Shown piece after piece: positions 1-6,533 of a stretch of 12,053 bases of DNA. The first letter of the stretch is position 1; the number at the start of each line of letters is the position of its first letter. The DNA is from Flavobacteriaceae bacterium (lineage in GTDB: Bacteria > Bacteroidota > Bacteroidia > Flavobacteriales > Flavobacteriaceae): positions 1 through 12,053 of the forward strand of contig NZDM01000025.1 of the NCBI GenBank assembly GCA_002690085.1. Direction: 5' to 3'. Both the position numbers and the translations under genes were made by a program. Under the pieces are notes generated by a model, which made no database searches, was not told the DNA's origin, and saw only the letters and a list, made by a program, of their open reading frames with translations.

Positions 1-2
1 TG

Positions 3-410
3 TATTTTATTTTAAAGCTATTTGGTGCAGCTTATATGCTTTTCTTAGCCATTAGAGTTTATAAATCTGATGTGAATTTTAATAAAGATCACAAAAAAGT
101 TCAATCTGACGGATTTTATGAATTATTCAAGCAAGGCTTTGTAATGAATGTTCTAAACCCTAAAGTTTCTGTCTTTTTTTTAGCCTTTTTTCCTGCTTTT
201 TTATTCAGCGAAACTATGGAGCTATACAAGCAATTCTATACTTTAGGATTTCTATTCATCCTTACCTCATTCTCAGTATTTAGTTGTTACGTCTTTCTGT
301 CGAGCTATTTCTCGAAACTATTTTTGAAATCTCCGCAAAGACAGTTGCTTTTAAAACGCCTTCAGATTGGTTTTTTTTTAGGAATAGCGATTCTGATATT
401 AAGAGGCTGA
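3..410 (+). CDS. LysE/RhtB-family amino-acid exporter, C-terminal part (5' end outside window)
   Basis: This is an inner-membrane exporter of the LysE/RhtB superfamily, whose members expel amino acids or their analogues. The reading frame is open to the left edge. Residues before the first ATG (position 36) read YFILKLFGAAYMLFLAIRVY, which matches the conserved LysE region around a 'K..GaaYL..lG' helix, so that ATG is internal and about 70 N-terminal residues of a usual 205-residue protein are missing. Further on, the segment with GFVMNVLNPKVSVFFLAFFP fits the family motif 'GF..N..NPK...F....P'. Two more hydrophobic segments follow at the C-terminus. The stop lies 4 bp from the end of the convergent nitronate monooxygenase gene, with no hairpin between them. 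The exported substrate cannot be told from the sequence. Confidence 0.88.
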   Translation, partial: YFILKLFGAAYMLFLAIRVYKSDVNFNKDHKKVQSDGFYELFKQGFVMNVLNPKVSVFFLAFFPAFLFSETMELYKQFYTLGFLFILTSFSVFSCYVFLSSYFSKLFLKSPQRQLLLKRLQIGFFLGIAILILRG

Positions 411-414
411 TCTT

Positions 415-1389
415 TTAATATTTTTCCAACAAGGCCTGTTGCGTTTCTATAGCTATTTTGAACTCTTTTTTCATACTGCATATTAAGTCTTCAACAGAAG
501 GATTGTCAAAAATGTTTGTAACACCTTGTCCAGCAGACCAAATGGTGCTCCAGGCTTTGGCTTCTTTCTCCATGGCTGAGAGTTCATTGCCAAAATCTAT
601 TTTTTTAGGCCTTGACAGCATTTCTTCAGTGATGCCCATGGCTTCTAAACTCGGACGGAGAAAGTTGGCAGAAACTCCAGAAATAGCGGCGGTGTATACA
701 ATATCATTCGCACCAGAATCAATGATCATATTTCTGTAATCTTCGGGTGCTTTACTCTCTTTTGTATTGATAAAGCGAGTACCCATATAGGCGAGATCTG
801 CTCCCATTTGAAGTGCAGAGGCCACATCACGACCATTGCTGATACATCCTGACAATAGTATTGTTTTTTTGAAAAACTTTTTAATTTCAGCGACAAACGG
901 CATAGGATTGAGTGTTCCTGCGTGACCCCCTGCGCCAGCACAGACTAAAATAAGACCATCTACACCGGCCTCAGCTGCTTTTTCTGCATGTCTTTTTTTA
1001 ATGACATCGTGAAACACCATACCACCGTAACTATGAACGGCCCCAACAAGTTGTGATACAGCTCCTAAAGAAGTAATGATTAGTGGCACTTGGTGTTTGA
1101 TGCAGATTTCCAAATCGGCCTTTACTCTAGGATTTGTTTGGTGTACAATCAAATTGACGCCAAAAGGCGCTGCTTTTTTCCCCGTTTCACTTTCAAATTC
1201 ATTTAGCGCAGTTTTGATTTCAACAACCCATTGTTCAAAACCTTTAGTAGTTCTTTGGTTTAGCGCGGGGAAAGTACCGACAATACCATTTTTACAACAT
1301 TCGATAACCAATTTGGGACCTGATATTAAAAACATTGGCGCTGCAATAACGGGCAATGAAAGCGATTCAAAAAATTTGGGATTTGACAT
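415..1389 (-). CDS. Nitronate monooxygenase / 2-nitropropane dioxygenase-family FMN enzyme
   Basis: This 324-residue protein is a TIM-barrel flavoenzyme that should bind FMN. Family members oxidise alkyl nitronates such as propionate-3-nitronate to a carbonyl compound and nitrite; some relatives are enoyl-ACP reductases (FabK) or quinone reductases. Visible motifs are the N-terminal barrel strand with APM at residues 17-19, GAGGHAG at 152-158 with His156 in the place of the catalytic His of class I enzymes, and the FMN-phosphate region GCISNGRDV (181-189) followed by GADLAYMGTRF (196-206). Length is normal and there is no signal peptide, so it is cytosolic. The ATG at 1387-1389 begins MSNPKFF directly before the first barrel strand. 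No TAnnTTTG box was found close upstream. The substrate is not certain; it could equally be a housekeeping detoxifier of nitronates. Confidence 0.88.
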   Translation of the reverse strand: MSNPKFFESLSLPVIAAPMFLISGPKLVIECCKNGIVGTFPALNQRTTKGFEQWVVEIKTALNEFESETGKKAAPFGVNLIVHQTNPRVKADLEICIKHQVPLIITSLGAVSQLVGAVHSYGGMVFHDVIKKRHAEKAAEAGVDGLILVCAGAGGHAGTLNPMPFVAEIKKFFKKTILLSGCISNGRDVASALQMGADLAYMGTRFINTKESKAPEDYRNMIIDSGANDIVYTAAISGVSANFLRPSLEAMGITEEMLSRPKKIDFGNELSAMEKEAKAWSTIWSAGQGVTNIFDNPSVEDLICSMKKEFKIAIETQQALLEKY

Positions 1390-1551
1390 TTTTTATAAAT
1401 AATTTAAAATAGGTTTAAATATAATAATTTTTATTTACCATTGAATTCTTAGCAAAAAAATAAATTCCTTAAAATATTATAATATTATGGTCATAATTCT
1501 GAGAAATTAACAAATCATACCGTAGATTATCAATAAAGAAGAGAGCTTTCT

Positions 1552-1559
1552 TATATTTG
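1552..1559 (+). promoter_or_regulatory. Bacteroidota -7 promoter element for ppc
   Basis: TATATTTG followed by C fits the Bacteroidota -7 consensus TAnnTTTG. It would start transcription near 1564-1566, leaving about 16 nt of leader before the ATG at 1581. No clear TTTG at the -33 position is visible. The box overlaps a TTG codon at 1557, which argues against that codon being the start. Confidence 0.55.
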
Positions 1560-1580
1560 CGATGCAATAGAATAGGAGAT

Positions 1581-4160
1581 ATGGCTGTAAAACCAAAGTT
1601 AGAGCGTTTTAAGCAGAATGTACTGTCGAAGTTTAAAATCTACAACAGTATCTTCATGACATTGCCTTTTGACCAAATTACCAAAACAGGGGTCTTACTG
1701 CCGTTGTTTCGTGAAACTTGTGAAAAAGGCTATGCGGCTGGAGAAAACCCCACTACTATTGTTGAAACTTTTTTTCAAAAGTACCAAGCCCGACGTACAA
1801 AGAAAAGTCAGATTAAGCTTTTGTTTAGGTTTATTCAATACATCGAACGCCAGGTTGTACTTTTTGATGCCATTGAAGATGCTGCCTTTCCTGTCATTAA
1901 CAATATGGATGGTATTGGAACACTGCGAAGTTTAAAAGAAAAGGCTTTTTCTGAAAATAAAATTGAAGCACTCAAAACCTATCTAAATGAATTTAAAGTC
2001 CGAATTGTACTAACAGCCCATCCCACTCAGTTTTACCCTGGTTCAGTTTTAGGGATCATTACCGATTTGACGGAAGCCGTTAGAGACAGTGACATGGATC
2101 GCATCAACAACCTTTTAGCGCAACTAGGTAAAACCCCATTTTTTAAACATGTTAAACCAACACCTTATGATGAGGCTGTAAATCTTATCTGGTATTTAGA
2201 GCACGTTTTCTATGATTCTCTCGGCTCTATTTTTGATTATATTCAACAAAACGTTTATGACAACAAGGGCTTAAAAAATGAAATCATTAATATTGGATTT
2301 TGGCCAGGTGGTGACAGAGACGGAAACCCATTTGTGCTTCCAGACACCACCCTTAAAGTCGCTTCTTTACTTAAAAAGACCCTGCTTAAGAAGTACTTAT
2401 TAGACTTAAAAAAATTAAAACGTAAGTTAACCTTCAGAGACGTTGAAGACCGATTGGGAGCCCTTATCCAAACAATCGGTCGCAGTTTATCAAATCCGGA
2501 TCTCTTTGATTTTGACTTTTTTGTTGATGAATTAAAAGAAATAAAGAAAATAGTAGCCAGGGAGCATCACGCCCTATACATAAACGACATCTCAAGCTTG
2601 ATCAATAAAACCCAGCTTTTTGGTTCTCATTTTGCAACTTTAGATGTACGTCAGGACAGCCGCATCCACCATACTGTTTTCTCTGGTATTGTACAGGGCT
2701 GTATCGAACAGTCTAACGGTATTTTTCCAGATAATTATCAAGAACTTGATGAGGCGGAGCAAATTGAAGTTATTTCAGATTTAGATGCCACGCTGGATAT
2801 TTCAATTTTTGATGATGAATTGGTTTATAATACCTTAAAAACGATTCAAGTTGTAAAAACCATTCAATCCAAAAATGGTACTTTGGGGGCCAATCGTTAT
2901 ATCATTAGTAACAACCAGACCGCACTTAACGTCATGCAGCTTTATGCGATGTTGAAATTAGTTGCTTTCAACGACAAGCTTACCATTGATATTGTCCCAT
3001 TGTTTGAAACGGTGACCGATTTGGAAAATGCACCCAAAGTGATGGAGCAACTCTATACTAATCACGCCTACAAGTCGCATTTAAAATCAAGAGGTAATAA
3101 GCAAACCATCATGCTAGGTTTTTCAGACGGTACCAAAGATGGTGGTTATTTCATGGCCAATTGGGCTATATTTAAAGCTAAAGAAGCTTTGACAACGATC
3201 TCTAAACAATACAATATTGACGTTGTATTTTTTGATGGCCGTGGGGGGCCTCCAGCACGTGGGGGTGGAAAAACCCATCAGTTTTACGCCTCGCTTGGTC
3301 CTACAATTCAAGATAGAGAAGTTCAACTTACAATACAAGGCCAGACGATAAGTTCAAATTTTGGAACCCCGGAATCTTCGAAATACAATTTGGAACAATT
3401 GATTAGTTCTGGGCTCTCTAATAAATTACAATCGGAACACAATAAAGGCTTTTTAGATTCAGACCGGGAAACTATGAATGCTTTGGCAACGCTGAGTTAC
3501 CAAGCCTACCAAGATTTTAAGAGCCACCCAAAATTCATTCCCTATTTGGAACACATTAGCACCCTTAAGTACTATGGGAAAGCCAATATTGGAAGCCGAC
3601 CTTCCAAGCGCTCTAAATCGGATGCACTGATTTTTTCAGATTTAAGAGCTATACCTTTCGTTGGCTCATGGAGTCAGCTAAAGCAAAATGTCCCTGGTTT
3701 CTTCGGTGTGGGCACTGCCATACAGGCCTTTGAGTCTCGTGGAGAGTTGGAAAAGGTGATTGCGCTCTACAACAATTCAAGTTTTTTCAAGACATTGTTG
3801 GAAAATAGCATGATGTCACTCAGTAAATCCTTTTTCCCTTTGACCCAATACATGGCCGAGGATGAGGAGTTTGGTGCATTTTGGACCATCATCTATGAGG
3901 AATTCAAACTGACTCATGCATTGCTTTTAAAAATCACTGGTTACAAAACACTTATGGAAAATGAACCTAGCGGAAAAGCCTCTATAGATGTGCGAGAATC
4001 CATTGTATTGCCTTTGCTCACAATTCAGCAATATGCGCTCAGAAAACTACAAGCCTTTAAAAAACAAAAAAGCCCAAACAAAGAACAGATCGAGGTGTTT
4101 GAAAAGATTGTGACGCGCACCCTATATGGGATCATTAATGCCAGCCGCAATTCTGCCTAG
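1581..4160 (+). CDS. ppc: Phosphoenolpyruvate carboxylase
   Basis: This cytosolic enzyme adds bicarbonate to PEP to give oxaloacetate and phosphate, refilling the TCA cycle. From the ATG at 1581 it is 859 residues long, close to the usual 850-930. Conserved sites are LTAHPTQ with catalytic His147, GGDRDGNP at 243-250, the GFSDGTKDGG segment at 513-522, the glycine-rich loop GRGGPPARGGG at 553-563, and RPSKR at 673-677. An in-frame TTG at 1557 lies inside the promoter box, so ATG 1581 is preferred; AGGAG at 1574-1578 sits very close before it. Two departures from the E. coli enzyme stand out. The catalytic HPTQ is followed by FYPGSVLGII rather than an Arg-Arg-containing stretch. The protein ends RNSA, where E. 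coli ends RNTG. The Arg of the GRGG loop and the C-terminal Asn, both linked to aspartate inhibition in E. coli, are present. Confidence 0.96.
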   Translation: MAVKPKLERFKQNVLSKFKIYNSIFMTLPFDQITKTGVLLPLFRETCEKGYAAGENPTTIVETFFQKYQARRTKKSQIKLLFRFIQYIERQVVLFDAIEDAAFPVINNMDGIGTLRSLKEKAFSENKIEALKTYLNEFKVRIVLTAHPTQFYPGSVLGIITDLTEAVRDSDMDRINNLLAQLGKTPFFKHVKPTPYDEAVNLIWYLEHVFYDSLGSIFDYIQQNVYDNKGLKNEIINIGFWPGGDRDGNPFVLPDTTLKVASLLKKTLLKKYLLDLKKLKRKLTFRDVEDRLGALIQTIGRSLSNPDLFDFDFFVDELKEIKKIVAREHHALYINDISSLINKTQLFGSHFATLDVRQDSRIHHTVFSGIVQGCIEQSNGIFPDNYQELDEAEQIEVISDLDATLDISIFDDELVYNTLKTIQVVKTIQSKNGTLGANRYIISNNQTALNVMQLYAMLKLVAFNDKLTIDIVPLFETVTDLENAPKVMEQLYTNHAYKSHLKSRGNKQTIMLGFSDGTKDGGYFMANWAIFKAKEALTTISKQYNIDVVFFDGRGGPPARGGGKTHQFYASLGPTIQDREVQLTIQGQTISSNFGTPESSKYNLEQLISSGLSNKLQSEHNKGFLDSDRETMNALATLSYQAYQDFKSHPKFIPYLEHISTLKYYGKANIGSRPSKRSKSDALIFSDLRAIPFVGSWSQLKQNVPGFFGVGTAIQAFESRGELEKVIALYNNSSFFKTLLENSMMSLSKSFFPLTQYMAEDEEFGAFWTIIYEEFKLTHALLLKITGYKTLMENEPSGKASIDVRESIVLPLLTIQQYALRKLQAFKKQKSPNKEQIEVFEKIVTRTLYGIINASRNSA

Positions 4161-4177
4161 TTTTTTTATCAATAGTA

Positions 4178-4215
4178 AAAAAAGCTCAAAAGACATGACA
4201 TCTCTTGAGCTTTTT
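4178..4215. terminator. Bidirectional intrinsic terminator between ppc and the porin gene
   Basis: An arm reading AAAAAGCTCAAAAGA pairs with TCTCTTGAGCTTTTT across a 7-nt loop (CATGACA), with one internal mismatch. The A-rich and T-rich ends give a U-tract on either strand, so the hairpin can end both ppc (+) and the porin transcript (-), whose stop codons lie 18 bp and 33 bp away. Confidence 0.85.
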
Positions 4216-4247
4216 CTAATCACAAACAAAATATTATTAATGTTTTT

Positions 4248-5243
4248 TTAGAAGGTGTATACAGCTGCAAGGGATAAGGTTGACATGCTGTTTTGAGTAG
4301 TCCCTTCAATTATACCATCATCAGAATCGTCCATTCTAGCTTCAACTATAAAGTTTAAATTACGGTCTAACTTGTAATTTCCAGTCAAAGTAAAAGCTGT
4401 TACAGATTCATCTTCAACCCCTTCAGCTCCGTAAGTTTTAGTAAACGCTTCTGGGCGTAAACCTAAAGCAAACGATTCAGAAAAACTATTTTGCAAGTAT
4501 AATGCAAATCCTTGATACCCTGAGTCTGAATCATCTGAATAACAATATGCAGCGTTGATGCCAACGTAGAATGAATCCGTTAAATTAAAACCACCGGTGT
4601 AGTCAATGTATAGATTATCATCAACTTCCCCCGCTTCAACCCCACCGTAAACAAAGTTCAAATACTGTCCTTTGTATCCAATCTGAGCACCAAACTGAGT
4701 TTCGCCTGATGCATTAGTGTCTGCGCTACTAATTGCATGTCCATTGGTAACTGCAAGCATCAAAGATAAATCTTCAGAGGCTGTATAGTCAAGTTTCACA
4801 CCAGTGTGAGAAAATGGTCCTTCATTAAACAAGTAAGATACGGAATAATTGAAGTTGGCTGCAGGAGAGATAACTTCATACCCTAAGAACGTATTGAATT
4901 GTCCGGCAGTAACTGTAGCAGACTCACTGAGGTTGTAGTAAGCATATAATTGATTGATAGCTCCTGCCATGTTGGCGTCATTTGCTCTTGGTCCAAAAGC
5001 TAAGTCTACAACAACCCCTGATTTAGTTCCGTTGTAGAAGAAAACAGTATTTGCCATTCCTAAACCAAATCCATTGGCTTTTTCTGGATTTTCGACCAAT
5101 AAACCTGGAGCGCCAGCTCCATCTTCAGAATTTGTTGTTGCATAAACATCTACGGTTCCAGATATAGAAAGTGCAGCTGCATCGTCCTGTGCAACCGTGA
5201 TAGTTGTAAAGGAAGCTAATAATAATGTAAAAATCTTTTTCAT
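4248..5243 (-). CDS. Outer-membrane beta-barrel porin, BBP2 (OmpL-like) family
   Basis: This 331-residue protein has a clear Sec signal peptide (MKKIFTLLLASFTTITVAQ) and a mature chain rich in alternating polar and hydrophobic beta-strands, ending in YTF with the C-terminal aromatic residue typical of outer-membrane barrels. The stretch around residues 113-150, including GQFNTFLGYEVISPAANFNY and later GPFSHTGVKLDY, matches the Bacteroidota 'putative beta-barrel porin 2' family. Such proteins are thought to form diffusion pores; the solute is unknown. The mature protein is markedly acidic (many Asp and Glu in the loops), as is common in marine species. The gene stands alone, with its own promoter (5282-5289), two upstream dyads, and a shared terminator at its end, so its expression is probably controlled separately from its neighbours. 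Confidence 0.85.
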   Translation of the reverse strand: MKKIFTLLLASFTTITVAQDDAAALSISGTVDVYATTNSEDGAGAPGLLVENPEKANGFGLGMANTVFFYNGTKSGVVVDLAFGPRANDANMAGAINQLYAYYNLSESATVTAGQFNTFLGYEVISPAANFNYSVSYLFNEGPFSHTGVKLDYTASEDLSLMLAVTNGHAISSADTNASGETQFGAQIGYKGQYLNFVYGGVEAGEVDDNLYIDYTGGFNLTDSFYVGINAAYCYSDDSDSGYQGFALYLQNSFSESFALGLRPEAFTKTYGAEGVEDESVTAFTLTGNYKLDRNLNFIVEARMDDSDDGIIEGTTQNSMSTLSLAAVYTF

Positions 5244-5281
5244 AATTTATTTTATTAATTAGTTTTTGTTTGACTCCGATC

Positions 5282-5289
5282 CAAAACTA
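5282..5289 (-). promoter_or_regulatory. Bacteroidota -7 promoter element for the porin gene
   Basis: CAAAACTA on the plus strand reads TAGTTTTG on the minus strand, a full match to TAnnTTTG. Transcription would begin near 5275-5277, about 32 nt before the porin ATG. No TTTG is seen at the -33 position; that place is taken by the proximal ACCC-N11-GGGT dyad, which suggests dependence on an activator. Confidence 0.55.
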
Positions 5290-5306
5290 TATTAATTACA
5301 TTTAGT

Positions 5307-5325
5307 ACCCTAAAAAAATAGGGGT
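5307..5325. promoter_or_regulatory. Candidate operator, proximal ACCC-N11-GGGT dyad
   Basis: The 19 bp ACCCTAAAAAAATAGGGGT has inverted ACCC and GGGT ends around an A-rich core. It matches the distal copy (5360-5378) at 16 of 19 positions. Its centre lies about 40 bp upstream of the inferred porin transcription start, over the -33 region. The protein that might bind is unknown. Confidence 0.5.
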
Positions 5326-5346
5326 CAAGTATATTTTTTTATTATA

Positions 5347-5393
5347 ATAATAATATTTAACCCTAAAAATTTAAGGGTATTAAATATTATTAT
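5347..5393. repeat. Long AT-rich inverted repeat enclosing the distal dyad
   Basis: The arm ATAATAATATTTAA (5347-5360) is the exact reverse complement of TTAAATATTATTAT (5380-5393). Inside, CCCT (5361-5364) pairs with AGGG (5374-5377), leaving a 2-nt bulge. The whole can form a hairpin or cruciform. It is not followed by a T-tract placed as in a terminator and ends no gene, so a regulatory or structural role is more likely. Confidence 0.6.
5360..5378. promoter_or_regulatory. Candidate operator, distal ACCC-N11-GGGT dyad
   Basis: ACCCTAAAAATTTAAGGGT is a nearly perfect palindrome (8 of 9 base pairs symmetric). Its centre is 53 bp from that of the proximal copy, about five turns of the helix, and about 93 bp from the inferred porin transcription start. 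The same orientation and face of the DNA fit cooperative binding of one dimeric regulator. Confidence 0.5.
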
Positions 5394-5555
5394 ATTAAAA
5401 ATATGAATTTGTTATTGCGCCTAGTCAAAATTTTAAGGAATCTGTTTATTTTTAAATTATAGATATTGACTCTTACCTTATGGAACGTTCTGACTTGCCT
5501 TTAAAGGATGACAACGACCTTCCAAATGTTTAATTAATTTTACAACAGTTTTTTC

Positions 5556-5583
5556 AATTAACAACTAATTAGCTTTGTTAATT
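5556..5583. promoter_or_regulatory. Inverted repeat AATTAACAA / TTGTTAATT upstream of the GLPGLI gene
   Basis: AATTAACAA (5556-5564) and its exact reverse complement TTGTTAATT (5575-5583) flank a small palindrome CTAATTAG (5565-5572). A full-match -7 box, TAGCTTTG (5570-5577), overlaps the right half. The same 9-base arms occur upstream of the alkaline phosphatase gene. The element could be an operator; the AT-rich base composition weakens the case. Confidence 0.35.
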
Positions 5584-5584
5584 T

Positions 5585-5617
5585 TTTGATAAACCAAATA
5601 TTAAATTGATGGGTTTG
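5585..5617 (+). promoter_or_regulatory. Candidate promoter for the GLPGLI gene
   Basis: TTTG at 5585-5588 and TGGGTTTG at 5610-5617 are 21 bp apart, the spacing of a Bacteroidota -33/-7 pair, with one mismatch in the -7 (TG for TA). It would start near 5624, some 30 nt before the ATG. The alternative is the full-match TAGCTTTG at 5570-5577, which has no -33 partner. Confidence 0.35.
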
Positions 5618-5656
5618 TTTTATTATTGTTAGATAAATTAAATATATACTACACAA

Positions 5657-6490
5657 ATGATAACATACTTTTATAAAATTATTTGTTTTTTATCAATACC
5701 TTTTATTTTTGGGATTATTCCAGAAAGTGAAACTAACGACTTTCAAGGACAGGCAGTTTATATATCAAAATCAAGATTGGAATTGGGGCGCTGGGGGGCA
5801 CGTATGAGCGAGGCACAAAAAAAAGACATTGCGATTCGTCTCAAAAATCGTTTGGAAAAAGAATTTACATTGACCTTTGATAAAGAAGCGTCTTTGTTTA
5901 TTGAAGAAGAACAATTGGATGCGATTTCAGGGGCTACAGATTCCTGGGGTAAAAACTTTTCTGCAGGCGAAAATTATAAAAATGTAAAAAATAATTCACA
6001 AATTCAGCAGCAAGAATTTTATGGAAAGAAATTTTTAATCAAAGACGTACTTCAACCCATCGATTGGACCTTGGGCAGTGCCACAAAGAAAATAGGTAAT
6101 TATATATGTTACAAAGCCACCACGTTTATACCAACAGATGATTTATTGTGGTACTCTTTTTCTTGGAGTCGTATGCGTAAACCTGAAGATGCCACTAAAT
6201 CCGATGAAGTTAGCGAAACACAAGTAGAGGTAACTCAAGTTGAAGCTTGGTATACACCACAAATTCCAGTACGTCATGGCCCCTCTGATTATTGGGGACT
6301 CCCTGGCTTGATTTTAGAGGTAAGTGCTGGAGACACAACCATGTTGTGTACTAAGATTGTTTTAAATCCAAATGAAAAAACTGAAATAAAAGCTCCGAGA
6401 AAAGGGGATGTGCTTGCCAAAGCGGAATATCAAGATTTAATTCAAAATAAAATGCTTGAATTTAGAAACAATCGTATGAGACGCCGATAA
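5657..6490 (+). CDS. GLPGLI-family secreted protein (function unknown)
   Basis: This 277-residue protein belongs to the Bacteroidota-specific GLPGLI family, named for a motif seen here at residues 214-219 in the context GPSDYWGLPGLILEV. An N-terminal hydrophobic segment (about residues 4-20) is a probable Sec signal, so the protein should be periplasmic or surface exposed. The region before the motif holds the usual family features: a WYT segment followed by a short conserved loop ending RHGPSDYW. The C-terminus is strongly basic (NNRMRRR). No biochemical role is established for the family; members often sit near outer-membrane transport genes. Here the gene is followed after 43 bp by the alkaline phosphatase gene on the same strand, so co-transcription is possible although a -7 box lies in the gap. 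Confidence 0.85.
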   Translation: MITYFYKIICFLSIPFIFGIIPESETNDFQGQAVYISKSRLELGRWGARMSEAQKKDIAIRLKNRLEKEFTLTFDKEASLFIEEEQLDAISGATDSWGKNFSAGENYKNVKNNSQIQQQEFYGKKFLIKDVLQPIDWTLGSATKKIGNYICYKATTFIPTDDLLWYSFSWSRMRKPEDATKSDEVSETQVEVTQVEAWYTPQIPVRHGPSDYWGLPGLILEVSAGDTTMLCTKIVLNPNEKTEIKAPRKGDVLAKAEYQDLIQNKMLEFRNNRMRRR

Positions 6491-6525
6491 TTGTTAATTT
6501 ATATTGGTAATTTTGCAATTAACAA
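6491..6525. promoter_or_regulatory. Inverted repeat TTGTTAATT / AATTAACAA spanning the phosphatase promoter
   Basis: TTGTTAATT (6491-6499) and AATTAACAA (6517-6525) are exact reverse complements separated by 17 bp that contain the -7 box TAATTTTG (6508-6515). The arms are the same 9-mer found upstream of the GLPGLI gene. There is no T-tract behind it, so it is not an intrinsic terminator. Confidence 0.35.
6508..6515 (+). promoter_or_regulatory. Bacteroidota -7 promoter element for the alkaline phosphatase gene
   Basis: TAATTTTG followed by C is a full match to TAnnTTTG and lies 18 nt before the ATG at 6534. No good -33 element is visible at normal spacing. It suggests that the phosphatase can be transcribed on its own as well as from the upstream gene. 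Confidence 0.45.
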
Positions 6526-6533
6526 TTAGTATA

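Larger units (their letters stand above)
5244..5656. other. Divergent AT-rich intergenic region between porin and GLPGLI gene
   Basis: This 413-bp gap carries, from left to right, the porin leader and -7 box, two 19-bp dyads (5307-5325 and 5360-5378), a long AT-rich inverted repeat around the second dyad (5347-5393), a short stretch of higher GC with a small open frame (5456-5533), and the inverted repeat and promoter candidates for the gene starting at 5657. I see no RNA gene and no convincing protein gene in it. Confidence 0.7.

Noticed and set aside
726..941. Open frame inside the nitronate monooxygenase gene on the same strand
   Set aside because: It is a frame-shifted shadow of the real gene, with no family likeness.
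1557..1580. TTG start for ppc, adding eight residues
   Set aside because: The TTG lies inside the -7 box TATATTTG, so it would precede the transcript start; the ATG at 1581 begins a sensible N-terminus.
1573..1580. AGGAG before ppc as a decisive ribosome binding site
   Set aside because: It ends only 2 nt before the ATG, too near for a normal Shine-Dalgarno pairing, and Bacteroidota rarely rely on one.
5403..5462. 19-residue open frame (MNLLLRLVKILRN...) after the long inverted repeat
   Set aside because: Too short, made mostly of AT-rich Leu, Ile, Phe and Lys codons, and without a promoter or recognisable family.
6491..6525. Hairpin after the GLPGLI gene as a terminator
   Set aside because: The arms are AT-only apart from one G:C pair, the loop is 17 nt and no T-tract follows; a promoter element lies inside it.
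6504..6533. TTG start for the alkaline phosphatase gene
   Set aside because: It lies before the -7 box at 6508-6515 and would add ten residues in front of a lipoprotein signal that starts well at 6534.
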